A stretch of 64,000 nucleotides of DNA from Gemmatimonadota bacterium (GTDB lineage: Bacteria; Gemmatimonadota; Gemmatimonadetes; Longimicrobiales; Gaopeijiaceae), in the NCBI GenBank assembly GCA_041390125.1, contig JAWKQN010000010.1:1-64000 (forward strand), given 5' to 3'. Within the stretch, counting starts at the first letter, position 1; every line of letters begins with the position of its first letter. The translations under genes and the position numbers were made by a program. The notes below the pieces were generated by a model that was not told the DNA's origin, searched no databases, and saw only the letters and a program-made list of their open reading frames with translations. Shown piece after piece: positions 18,149 through 28,539 of the stretch.

Positions 18149-18625
18149 TCACGGCGCCGGGGCCTGCTCCTCCTCCACCTCCGCGCTCCAGGTCACCCGC
18201 ACGGCCCCTTCGAGGGAGCGCGCGGTCGGGCACCTGGTGGCGTGGCGCTCCAGCGCGCGATCCACAGTCTCCCGGGTCCCGGCCGGGATCCGCAGGCGGT
18301 AGGCCACCTGGATCTCCACCAGCGTGGGGATCCGGTCCCGCTCCTCGTTGATGCCCGTCACGTCCGCCACGATCGCGTCGGGCGCCAGCTTGATCCCGCG
18401 CACCTCCAGTGCGCCGTTGAGGGTTCCCAGCATTCAGCCGCCGGTGGCGGCCACGATGTAGTCCACCGGCAGAGGCAGGTCGACGGCGTCCTCGAGGCCG
18501 AACAGGCGCTTGATGGGCCCATGGACGCCCATCTCCACCGTCGTGCCCGTCTCGAGGCGCGCACGCCGGTGCACACCCTCCACCTTGGCGATCCGCGCCC
18601 GGCTCGCGTACAGGGGCTCGCTCAT
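18149..18625 (-). CDS. OsmC-family protein, probable selenoprotein (in-frame TGA = Sec64)
   Basis: Read through one TGA, this is a 158-residue OsmC/Ohr-like thiol peroxidase. N-terminal strands (MSEPLYASRARIAKVEG...) lead to PVDYIVAATGG, then the TGA at 18436-18434, then MLGTLNGALEVRG. In relatives the residue after ATGG is the catalytic Cys. The second conserved Cys is intact at 132 in HATRCPTARSLEG. No frameshift is needed, and both sides align with one family. The hairpin at 18398-18414 fits a bacterial SECIS. Sec-containing OsmC-like proteins are known from other bacteria. The start ATG overlaps the upstream gene's stop (ATGA), making it the last gene of a three-gene operon. Predicted role: reduction of organic hydroperoxides. 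Alternatives are a mutated Cys codon or a sequencing error. The Sec machinery genes are not in the window. Confidence 0.8.
18398..18414 (-). promoter_or_regulatory. Bacterial SECIS-like hairpin downstream of the in-frame TGA
   Basis: Six perfect pairs GCGCAC/GTGCGC enclose the loop TGGAG. The stem starts 19 bases and the loop 25 bases after the TGA. Published bacterial SECIS rules ask for a stem of at least 4 pairs, a loop of 3-14 bases with a G in its first two positions, and a UGA-to-loop distance of about 16-37 bases; all are met. It lies inside the coding sequence, as expected for bacteria. Confidence 0.68.
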
Positions 18626-18855
18626 CCGCTTCGTCCTTCCTGGGAATCGGGTGCGGGGTCGGGCGGCGAGTCCGCGGACCCCGGCTGCTCCATCCTGCGC
18701 TCGAAGCCCGCGCACGTCCACACCGGCAAGGGCGGATAGCGCGGAAAGCGGGGATCGGAGCGGGATCGTTCGCACAGGTGGAACTCCGATCCCCGCCGGC
18801 TCTCGATCTGGCGGTGATGGACGCAGGCCGCGCACAGGCCGGGAGGAACGCCCAT
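18622..18855 (-). CDS. Small Cys-rich protein of unknown function
   Basis: A 77-residue protein with four Cys in the pattern C-A-A-C near residue 8, LCERS near residue 28 and TCAGFE near residue 47. The spacing suits a small zinc- or metal-binding fold. The central part, with RRGSEFHLCERS and a DPRFPRYPPLPV stretch, resembles short uncharacterised proteins I have seen in diverse bacteria. It starts 1 base after the PgeF-like gene ends and its stop overlaps the OsmC start (ATGA), so all three are very probably one translationally coupled operon. The tail (residues ~54-77) is low complexity. No function is assigned. Confidence 0.72.
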   Translation of the reverse strand: MGVPPGLCAACVHHRQIESRRGSEFHLCERSRSDPRFPRYPPLPVWTCAGFERRMEQPGSADSPPDPAPDSQEGRSG

Positions 18856-18856
18856 C

Positions 18857-19594
18857 TCAGCCGCGCAGACCCAGGTAGCCCACCTGCCGTCCGGCGTGGC
18901 CCCCGCGGTGGGAGAACCAGGTGCCCGCCGGAGCGCAGCGCGTGCACTCCGTCGAGACCGTCACCTGCCCGGCCGGAACGCCCGCCGCCAGGGCCTGGGC
19001 CCGCAGGCGGTCCCGGAGGTCCACCGGCCGAGGCCCGTCCGGCCGGGGCAGCCCCAACGCCTCGTGCACCTCCGGCCCCACCTCGTAGCAGGTCCCGCAG
19101 ATGGAGGGCCCCAGGTGGACGTGCAGGTCCGCCGCCCCGGCGCCCACCGCGCCCACCGCCCGGACCCCGCGGGACAGGATTCCGGCCGCCACCCCCATCC
19201 GGCCCGCGTGCAGGAGCGCGATGGCCTTGTGCTCGGGAGCGAGCAGGAAGACCGGGACGCAGTCGGCCACGCTCACCGTCAGCAGGGTCCCGAAGCGGTC
19301 GGTGGCGTGCCCGTCGGCGGGGTCGGTCAGCAGGATGCCCGGGGGCAGGGCGGCGTGCCACAGCACGTCCGCGCCGTGCACCTGGGGTGCGTGGACCACT
19401 GTGGCGAAGCCGAGCTCCTCGCGGAGCCGCCGCCACCGGTCGGGGGCGCCCGGCCGCTCGCCGCCGAACCAGCGCAGGTCGAACGGTGCGTCGTCGTCTC
19501 CGCGGGCCGTCATGCCGGCTTGCACCCAGGGCCAGCGCTCCTCCCAGGCGTGCAGGGAGTGCAGCGGAAGGGCGCCGGCGTTGGCTCGCATCAT
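18857..19594 (-). CDS. pgeF: PgeF/YfiH-like multicopper-type purine nucleoside phosphorylase (laccase-domain protein)
   Basis: A 245-residue member of the family once called polyphenol oxidase/laccase and now linked to purine nucleoside phosphorylase activity or peptidoglycan precursor editing. Metal/catalytic motifs: VVHAPQVHGAD (His), SVADCVPV (Cys), LLHAGRMG (His; usually HAGWRG) and SICGTCYEV. The C-terminal STECTRCAP and WFSHRGG segments are typical. Two adjacent ATGs occur; the first, at 19594, is chosen because AGGAG lies about 8 bases upstream. It is the first gene of a minus-strand operon with the Cys-rich protein and OsmC genes, divergent from sucA. Confidence 0.9.
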   Translation of the reverse strand: MMRANAGALPLHSLHAWEERWPWVQAGMTARGDDDAPFDLRWFGGERPGAPDRWRRLREELGFATVVHAPQVHGADVLWHAALPPGILLTDPADGHATDRFGTLLTVSVADCVPVFLLAPEHKAIALLHAGRMGVAAGILSRGVRAVGAVGAGAADLHVHLGPSICGTCYEVGPEVHEALGLPRPDGPRPVDLRDRLRAQALAAGVPAGQVTVSTECTRCAPAGTWFSHRGGHAGRQVGYLGLRG

Positions 19595-19630
19595 GCGTTC
19601 ACTCCTCGCAACGGAGCCGGCGGCGCGTCC

Positions 19631-19661
19631 TGGACCGCTCGCCTTGCTCGCGGAATACAAT
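19631..19661 (+). promoter_or_regulatory. Possible promoter for sucA
   Basis: TACAAT at 19656-19661 is an excellent -10 in AT-poor surroundings. The best -35-like hexamer is TGGACC, 19 bases upstream, which is weak. Transcription would begin about 55 bases before the sucA ATG. Confidence 0.4.
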
Positions 19662-19722
19662 AGGTTTAGCGAAGACGACTCCGCTTCCACCTCCCCACGT
19701 GACCGGACGATCCCGGCCCCGA

Positions 19723-22599
<2,877 letters not shown>

Positions 22600-22624
22600 C
22601 GGCGCTCCGGCCTGTGCAGACGGA

Positions 22625-22656
22625 AACGGGGCACCCGCGGCTGCGGGTGCCCCGTT
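22625..22656 (+). terminator. Strong terminator hairpin after sucA
   Basis: A perfect 14-bp stem (AACGGGGCACCCGC / GCGGGTGCCCCGTT) with the 4-base loop GGCT, followed by GTCGTT. The AA...TT ends make it usable in both directions, so it may also end transcription of the convergent peptidase gene. Confidence 0.82.
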
Positions 22657-22751
22657 GTCGTTCCGGTCCTGCGGGAGGGTGCGCCCGCCGGTCGGAGGCG
22701 GTGGAGACCGGCGGGCGGACAGCCCGACCGACTCCGCTCCGCTCCGACCCG

Positions 22752-24110
22752 CTAGCGACGCTGGATGAGCCCCTGCGGATAGGCCACGGGGCTCTCGTTC
22801 CCGTCCTGGCCCACGGCCGCCACGCCGAACAGATAGTTGTCGATCACCAGGTTCTCGAGCGTGAACTCGCTCACGCGCCCCACGAAGCGGCTGTGCTGCC
22901 ACTGCGGCGCGGTCGTGTCCCGCCAGTAGATGCGGTAGCCGGCGAGCACGGGTGAGTCCACCGGCGTCCACGCCAGCGTGGTGGACGGCTGCACGGCCCC
23001 GCCGATGCGCACGTCCGTCGGCGCGGGTGGGGCCCACGCGATCGCGGCCATCGTGGCCGCATTGACGGCCGTGAGTCGGGCGGCGTACTCGAAGTCGACG
23101 CCTTCGATCACGTCCCCGTACGCGATGCCGTTCTCGGTCCGCAGGTCCTGGTGCTGCATGACGTAGTTCTCGTGCGTCTCCATGATGCGTACGCCGGGGA
23201 AGCCCACGTCGTTGAAGGGCCGATGGTGGCCGCCCCGCCCGAAGCGATCGAGGCGGTAGACGAGGATGGCGTCCAGGTTGGTGAAGTAGGTCTCGGTGAC
23301 GCGGTCCACGTAACGGGCGAGCTGGCGGGAGGGACCGTCCACCTCACCGCCGTAGATCCGGTAGCGCGCGCGGGCCCGCTCGTCCTCGGTGACGGGAGTC
23401 GGCTCGGAGAAGACCCGGAACGTGCTGTTGTCGATCACACCGTCGATGCCCATGATGTTGCCGATCATGTCGTTGTTCAGCACCCCCACGACGTCCCAGC
23501 CCTGGTCACGCGCCAGCTCGGCCATGTGCTGACCGCCCCACAGGCCCTGCTCTTCGCCCGACAGACCCATGTAGACGATCGAGCTCGGGAAGCGATGCTG
23601 GGTCAGCAGGCGCGCCGCTTCCAGCACGCCGGCCATCCCGGATGCGTTGTCGTTGGCACCCGGCGCGTCGGTCTCCCCGTCCAACGTGTTGGACGCACGC
23701 GAGTCGATGTCCCCGGACATCATGATGTAGCGATCCGGATGCGCCGTCCCGCGCTGGATCGCCACCACGTTGACGACGCGCACCTCGCGCGGAACCCGCT
23801 CGCTGGCCGGGATCACGGAGGACTCGTAGCGCACCTCCAGACACCCTCCGCACGCAGCGGAGATGCGGTCGAGCTCGGCCTTGATCCAGCGGCGGGCCGC
23901 GCCGATGCCGCGCGTGGTGGAGACCGTGTCGGACAGCGTGTTGCGCGTGCCGAAGCCCACGAGGGTGCGGATGTCCGCCTCGATGCGCTCGGCCGAAGCG
24001 CCTTCGACGATCGCGTAGATGCGCGGGTCGGTGTCGGGCGGAACGTCCTGCGCCCCCAGCGCGGGCGCGAGCGCGCCGAGAGCCAGGAGGGAAAGCAGCC
24101 CAGGTTTCAT
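22752..24110 (-). CDS. Secreted M28-family zinc aminopeptidase with C-terminal FN3-like domain
   Basis: A 452-residue exported protein. The signal peptide (MKPGLLSLLALGALAPALGAQ) is followed by an M28 peptidase with dinuclear-zinc motifs: SGDIDSR (Asp), GANDNASG (bridging Asp), GLSGEEQGLWG (catalytic Glu and ligand Glu), NNDMIG (Asp) and GGHHRPFNDVGF (His). From about residue 365 a fibronectin-III-like domain follows (PTDVRIGG..., GYRIYWRD, YLFGVAAVGQDGNES), perhaps for substrate or surface binding. ATG 24110 has GAGGAG 8 bases upstream and overlaps the preceding gene's stop (ATGA). Likely role: extracellular peptide degradation in a protein-scavenging organism. Confidence 0.9.
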   Translation of the reverse strand: MKPGLLSLLALGALAPALGAQDVPPDTDPRIYAIVEGASAERIEADIRTLVGFGTRNTLSDTVSTTRGIGAARRWIKAELDRISAACGGCLEVRYESSVIPASERVPREVRVVNVVAIQRGTAHPDRYIMMSGDIDSRASNTLDGETDAPGANDNASGMAGVLEAARLLTQHRFPSSIVYMGLSGEEQGLWGGQHMAELARDQGWDVVGVLNNDMIGNIMGIDGVIDNSTFRVFSEPTPVTEDERARARYRIYGGEVDGPSRQLARYVDRVTETYFTNLDAILVYRLDRFGRGGHHRPFNDVGFPGVRIMETHENYVMQHQDLRTENGIAYGDVIEGVDFEYAARLTAVNAATMAAIAWAPPAPTDVRIGGAVQPSTTLAWTPVDSPVLAGYRIYWRDTTAPQWQHSRFVGRVSEFTLENLVIDNYLFGVAAVGQDGNESPVAYPQGLIQRR

Positions 24111-25129
24111 GCGATTCGCTCCTCGCCGTACTTCTCCGAATGCAGGGACCTGGCCTGGGACACCCAATCCTCGCGCAGGATCCGGCCTGGATACTCCTGT
24201 AGCGTGGCGTTCATCCGCTGCACGTCCTCCACCGTCCAGGCCGCGATCTGCCGGTATTCACGCACGCCCAACGCGTGCAGGCGTCGCTCGATGGCCGGCC
24301 CTACGCCGCGGATCGCGCGCAGGTCGTCCGGCGTGGCGCGCGGTCGCTGCTCCAGCTCCGCCACCCGTCTGCGCAGCCGCTGGAGCTCCAGGGCGTTGCC
24401 GTCCTCCACGGCCGCGCGCTCCAGCTGGGCGACGCGCGCTTCCAGGATGGACACCTGTCGGTCGCGCTGCTCCCGCAGCGCCCCCAGCGCCGACTCGAGG
24501 CGCAGGCGTTCCGCATCGTGCTCGCGGCGGAGCAGATCGATCTGATCGGTGCGCTCGCGCACCTGGTCGACCAGCGGCTCGAGGTCCAGGATGCGCGCCT
24601 CCCGCAGACCGAGCGCCTGCTCCAGCTCCTGGAGCCGTGTGCCGCGCCGCGACAGCCGCGTGGAGAGCTCCCGCTGGTCCTGGAGAAGTCCGTCCAGCTC
24701 GGTCCGGGTGGCGCGGAGCTCCACCTCGTAGCGGTCGGAGCGCTCCAGGGCCGCGGCCAACCGCTCGTCGAGCAGCGCGAGCTTGTCGCACAGGAGGCCG
24801 CGTTCCGCGGCGGCCGCCTCGAGCGCGCGGTCGCGCTCGGCCAGATCGTCGCGCAGGGTGGTCACGCGTCCACGCTCGGCCTGCAGGTCCGTGGTCACGG
24901 CCTGGACGCGGGCGCGCGCCTGCTCCAGCTCCGTCCGATGGGATTCCGCGGCGTTCTCGAGCCGCAGCAGCCAGCCCTCCTCCACGGCGCGGGCCCGACG
25001 GCGGAAGCCGTCCTCCTGCGCGCGGAGCCGGTGGGTGGAGCGCGCCCGGACGAGGAGCCCGCACAGGGTGGCGCCCACCGTGAGGGCGCCGAGCAGCCAG
25101 GGCCAGAGCTCGGAGAGGCGCGCGGACAT
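24107..25129 (-). CDS. Membrane-anchored coiled-coil protein with C-terminal helix-hairpin-helix domain
   Basis: A 340-residue protein. A single N-terminal transmembrane segment (WPWLLGALTVGATLCGLLV, residues ~8-26) is followed by about 230 residues of continuous coiled coil rich in L/E/R/A. The C-terminal ~60 residues have an HhH-type DNA-binding fold (LRAIRGVGPAIERRLHALGV, then YRQIAAWTVEDV), seen in proteins annotated as predicted flap-endonuclease-like or HhH proteins. The end RILREDWVSQAR is typical of that group. It may tether DNA or a DNA-repair partner at the membrane; this is inference. It is co-translated with the secreted peptidase gene (4-base overlap) and divergent from the gene at 25348. 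Confidence 0.75.
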   Translation of the reverse strand: MSARLSELWPWLLGALTVGATLCGLLVRARSTHRLRAQEDGFRRRARAVEEGWLLRLENAAESHRTELEQARARVQAVTTDLQAERGRVTTLRDDLAERDRALEAAAAERGLLCDKLALLDERLAAALERSDRYEVELRATRTELDGLLQDQRELSTRLSRRGTRLQELEQALGLREARILDLEPLVDQVRERTDQIDLLRREHDAERLRLESALGALREQRDRQVSILEARVAQLERAAVEDGNALELQRLRRRVAELEQRPRATPDDLRAIRGVGPAIERRLHALGVREYRQIAAWTVEDVQRMNATLQEYPGRILREDWVSQARSLHSEKYGEERIA

Positions 25130-25347
25130 GTCCTGGGGTTCGGGGGGCCGGGGAGGGCCGGGGGGCCGGCGCAGGCAACGTAGGCGCGGCGCGAATGGCG
25201 TCGCAAGGCGTCCGGCGCGCGCCCCGCGACACCCTGCCGGAGTCGCTCCGGTTTGGTACCTTTCGCCACGCGAACCGTCCGCATCCCGGGTCGCCCCGAA
25301 GGCCGGGCGGCTCCCGCTCCCGATCCCCACGGCAGGACCGAGCCGAC

Positions 25348-25593
25348 ATGCTCATGCAGATCGTCTCCCTGGTGGGAGCCTTCCTGATCCTCTCGGCCTA
25401 CGTGGCCAACCAGCGCGGGTGGCTGGGCCCCCAGCAACGCCTGTACAGCCTGATCAACCTCGTGGGCGCCCTGCTGCTCGGCTGGGTGGCCGTGGTGGAC
25501 GATCGCTGGGGCTTCATCCTGCTCGAAGGGGTGTGGGCGCTCGTCTCCATCCCGCCCCTGCTGAATCCGCCGCGCCCGGCCAGCGCCGGATGA
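25348..25593 (+). CDS. Small CBU_0592-like integral membrane protein
   Basis: An 81-residue protein with three hydrophobic segments: IVSLVGAFLILSAYVA, YSLINLVGALLLGWVAVV and WGFILLEGVWALVSIPPL. This matches the small CBU_0592 family, which has no known function. The start ATG gives MLMQIVSLVGAF; the longer upstream frame is Arg/Pro-rich and unlikely. Its stop overlaps the exonuclease start (ATGA), so it heads the long plus-strand run that continues into the lysine pathway. Confidence 0.72.
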   Translation: MLMQIVSLVGAFLILSAYVANQRGWLGPQQRLYSLINLVGALLLGWVAVVDDRWGFILLEGVWALVSIPPLLNPPRPASAG

Positions 25594-26438
25594 GCGCACA
25601 TCCGCTGCACGGGGCGCTGGGCTCCGCGCTCGACCGGCCGGTCTGCTTCCTGGACCTGGAAACCACTGGTCTCTCGCTCAAGCACGACCGCATCGTGGAG
25701 CTGGCCGTCCTGATCGTCCATCCGGACGGCACCGTCGAAGAGCGCGAACGCCGGTTCAATCCCGAGATGCCCATCCCGCCGGAGGCGAGCCGCGTGCACG
25801 GCATCACGGACGCGGACGTCGCGGACGAAGCGCCGTTCCGGCAGCGGGCCCGCGCGCTGGCGGAGGTGCTGGACCCGTGCGACCTGGCCGGCTTCAACAT
25901 CCGGCGCTTCGACCTGCCGATGCTGATCACCGAGTTCCGCCGCGCCGGCATCACGTTCGACGTGCGCAGCCGTCGCCTCATCGACGTGCAGCTCATCTTC
26001 CACCGCGAGGAGCCGCGCGATCTCACCGCGGCGGCGCAGTTCTACCTCGGACGCACACCCGAGGACGCGCATACGGCGCTCGCGGACATCCGCACCTCCG
26101 CCGACGTGTTCGCCGCACAGCTGCTGCGCTACACCCACCTGCCGCGGGATCTGGACGGGCTCCACCGCTACTGCGACGACATCTCGCCCTTTGAAACAGA
26201 GTTCGACCGCTGGTTCGAACGCGATGGCGAAGGCGCCCTCGTGTTCCGACGCGGCAAGCACCGGGGGCGCCGCCTGAAGGACATCGCGGCCCAGGAGTCC
26301 GACTACCTGGTGTGGATGCTGTCCGCCGAGGACATGGATCCCGAGGTGCTGATCGCGGTGGAGAAGGCGCTCCATGCCCCGGTCCCCGATCCCACACAGG
26401 AGCCCCTCCCCCTCCCCGGTCCCCCGGAGGCATCGTGA
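25590..26438 (+). CDS. DnaQ-like DEDDh 3'-5' exonuclease
   Basis: A 282-residue exonuclease of the polymerase III epsilon/ExoX superfamily. Exo I is FLDLETTGLS (D, E), exo II is the LAGFNIRRFDLPML region (Asp), and exo III is EDAHTALADIRTS (His, Asp), so all catalytic residues are present. The C-terminal FRRGKHRGRRLKDIAAQESDYLVWML is an ExoX-type substrate-binding tail. Likely role: trimming single-stranded ends in repair rather than polymerase proofreading. The ATG overlaps the preceding membrane-protein stop, and its own stop overlaps the dapE start (GTGA), so it is transcribed with amino-acid biosynthesis genes without an obvious functional reason. Confidence 0.9.
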   Translation: MSAHPLHGALGSALDRPVCFLDLETTGLSLKHDRIVELAVLIVHPDGTVEERERRFNPEMPIPPEASRVHGITDADVADEAPFRQRARALAEVLDPCDLAGFNIRRFDLPMLITEFRRAGITFDVRSRRLIDVQLIFHREEPRDLTAAAQFYLGRTPEDAHTALADIRTSADVFAAQLLRYTHLPRDLDGLHRYCDDISPFETEFDRWFERDGEGALVFRRGKHRGRRLKDIAAQESDYLVWMLSAEDMDPEVLIAVEKALHAPVPDPTQEPLPLPGPPEAS

Positions 26439-27472
26439 CGTCCCCCGCCACCCCCGACACCGCCGTGGACGAAGCCGATCTGTTCCGGCTGGTGCGCCGC
26501 CTGGTGGACGTCCCCTCCGTCACCGGGGACGAAGGCCCGGTCGGTCGTCTCCTGGTGGAGGAGCTGGAAGCGCGCGGATTCGCCCCCCAGACGCAGACCG
26601 TGGAGGACGGCCGGCGCAACGTGCAGGTCACGGACGACGGGACGCGCGTGGTGCTGTGCACGCACATGGACACCGTGGCGCCCTTCATCCCCAGCCGCGA
26701 GGACGACGCGGCCATCCATGGGCGGGGCTCCTGCGACGCCAAGGGGATCCTGGCCACCATGATCGTGGCCGCCCAGCGCCTGCGCGCACGCGGCCGTACG
26801 GACGTGGGACTGCTCTTCCTGGTGGGCGAGGAGACCGACAGCGCCGGGGCGCGCGCCGCCAACGGTGTGGCCCCGTCGAACGAGTTCCTGATCGTGGGCG
26901 AGCCCACGGACGGGATGCTCGCCAGCGGCCACAAGGGGATGCTGGCCTTCGAGGTCGAGGTCGCGGGCCGGGCGGCCCATTCGGCCTATCCCCACCTGGG
27001 GGATTCCGCGCTCCACCGGCTGCTGGACCTGCTGGCGCGCATCCGCGCCGCGCCGTGGGGCAACGACCCCGTGCTCGGGGCGGCCACCGTCAACGTGGGG
27101 CGGATCGAGGGCGGCGTGGCCATGAACGTCGTCGCGCCCTCCGCCCGGGCCACGGTCGCGATCCGGCTGGTGGGACCCGCGGCCGAGGCGCGCGCGCGCC
27201 TGGACGAGCTCGTGGCCGGCGATCCCGCCCTGCGGGTCCGGATCGTGTCCGCGAGCGACGCGGTACATTGTCACACCGCGGAGGGATTCCCGACCCAACC
27301 GGTCGCGTTCGGGAGCGATCTCTTCCACCTGGGCCGGTGGGGCCGTCCCCTGCTGGTGGGGCCGGGCTCCATCCACGTCGCGCATACGGACGGCGAGCAC
27401 GTGCTCAAGCGCGACCTGGTGCAGGCGGTATCCACCTACGAGCGACTGGTCGAGAGGTTGGTGCAGGCATGA
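26435..27472 (+). CDS. dapE: M20-family deacylase, probable succinyl-diaminopimelate desuccinylase
   Basis: A 345-residue metallopeptidase-fold amidohydrolase of the ArgE/DapE/LysK group. Zinc motifs: LCTHMDTVAPF (His, Asp), RGSCDAKGILA (bridging Asp), VGEETDSAGA (catalytic Glu-Glu), IVGEPTD (Asp/Glu) and the late His in SIHVAHTDGEHV. A dimerisation domain lies between, with GRAAHSAYPHLG. Sequence alone cannot separate ArgE, LysK and DapE. The position directly before asd-lysC-dapB-dapA-dapD, with dapD indicating the succinylase route, makes N-succinyl-LL-diaminopimelate the best substrate. The GTG start and the stop are both in 4-base overlaps. Confidence 0.82.
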   Translation: MTSPATPDTAVDEADLFRLVRRLVDVPSVTGDEGPVGRLLVEELEARGFAPQTQTVEDGRRNVQVTDDGTRVVLCTHMDTVAPFIPSREDDAAIHGRGSCDAKGILATMIVAAQRLRARGRTDVGLLFLVGEETDSAGARAANGVAPSNEFLIVGEPTDGMLASGHKGMLAFEVEVAGRAAHSAYPHLGDSALHRLLDLLARIRAAPWGNDPVLGAATVNVGRIEGGVAMNVVAPSARATVAIRLVGPAAEARARLDELVAGDPALRVRIVSASDAVHCHTAEGFPTQPVAFGSDLFHLGRWGRPLLVGPGSIHVAHTDGEHVLKRDLVQAVSTYERLVERLVQA

Positions 27473-28539
27473 GCGTGTCCCGCAAGCGGGTGGCCATCCT
27501 GGGTGCCACGGGCAACGTCGGGCAGCGGCTCATCGAGCACCTGGCGGGGCATCCCTGGTTCGACATCACGCACGTCGCGGCCTCCGAGCGCTCGGCCGGC
27601 CGGAGCTACCGCGAGGCCTGCGACTGGCGGCTGCCGACCCCCCTGCCGGGCGCCGTGGCCGACCTCGAGGTCCGCGACATGACGCCCGCGGCGGACGTGG
27701 ACCTGGCCTTCTCCGCGCTGGACGCCGCGGTCGCCGACACGGTCGAGCCCGAATGGGCCCGCGCCGGGGTGGCGGTCTTCTCCAACGCGCGCAGCTACCG
27801 CATGGCGCCCGACGTGCCCCTGGTCATCAGCGAGGTCAACGCCGGGCACCTGGACCTCCTGCCTGCGCAGCGCGCGGCCCGCGGCTTCCCCGGCCACGGC
27901 GGCATCGTCACCAACGCCAACTGCTCGGCCACCTTCCTGACCATGGCGCTGGCACCGCTGCACCAGCGCTTCGGCGTCCGGCGCGTGCTCGTGGCGACAC
28001 TGCAGGCCGTGTCGGGCGCGGGATACCGCGGCGTCTCCTCGATGGAGATCCTGGGGAACGTGGTGCCTTTCATCGGCGGCGAGGAGGAGAAGCTGGAGAG
28101 CGAGACCCAGAAGATGCTGGGCACGCTGGACGGCGGGGCCATCGTGCCGGCGCCGATCGCCGTCTCCGCCCACACGCACCGCGTCGCCGTGCTGGACGGC
28201 CACACCGAGGCGATCTCGGTCGAGCTCGTCGAGGACCCGGGGCTGGACGCCGTGAAGGAGGCCCTCCGTTCGTTCCGGGCCGCCCCGCAGGAGATGGGCC
28301 TCCCGTCCGCGCCCGACCACCCGATCGTGGTGCTGGACGAGCGCGACCGGCCGCAACCGCTCCTCGACCTCGCGGTGGAGCGCTCGATGGCCACCGTCGT
28401 GGGGCGGATCCGGCCCTGCCCCGTCTTCCACTACAAGATGGTCCTGCTCGGCCACAACACGATCCGGGGCGCGGGCCCGGGCTCCGTGCTCAACGCCGAG
28501 CTGATGGCCGCACGCGGTCTGCTGGGCGCACGTCCGTGA
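27469..28539 (+). CDS. asd: Aspartate-semialdehyde dehydrogenase
   Basis: Converts beta-aspartyl phosphate to aspartate semialdehyde with NADPH, the second step of the aspartate family pathway. It has 356 residues. The Rossmann motif is VAILGATGNVGQRL, the catalytic Cys is in VTNANCSATFL, and the active-site His is in SAHTHRVAV. Features such as SMEILGNVVPFIGGEEEKLESE point to the archaeal/fungal-like Asd branch rather than the E. coli type. The ATG overlaps the dapE stop and the stop overlaps the lysC GTG, so expression is tightly coupled to both neighbours. Confidence 0.95.
   Translation: MSVSRKRVAILGATGNVGQRLIEHLAGHPWFDITHVAASERSAGRSYREACDWRLPTPLPGAVADLEVRDMTPAADVDLAFSALDAAVADTVEPEWARAGVAVFSNARSYRMAPDVPLVISEVNAGHLDLLPAQRAARGFPGHGGIVTNANCSATFLTMALAPLHQRFGVRRVLVATLQAVSGAGYRGVSSMEILGNVVPFIGGEEEKLESETQKMLGTLDGGAIVPAPIAVSAHTHRVAVLDGHTEAISVELVEDPGLDAVKEALRSFRAAPQEMGLPSAPDHPIVVLDERDRPQPLLDLAVERSMATVVGRIRPCPVFHYKMVLLGHNTIRGAGPGSVLNAELMAARGLLGARP

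Noticed and set aside
18149..18433. A separate 94-residue protein beginning MLGTLNGALE after the TGA, with an unrelated upstream frame
   Set aside because: The two halves align as one OsmC protein across the TGA with no frame change, there is no ribosome site before the ATG, and the catalytic residue would be missing. A single read-through gene explains the data better.
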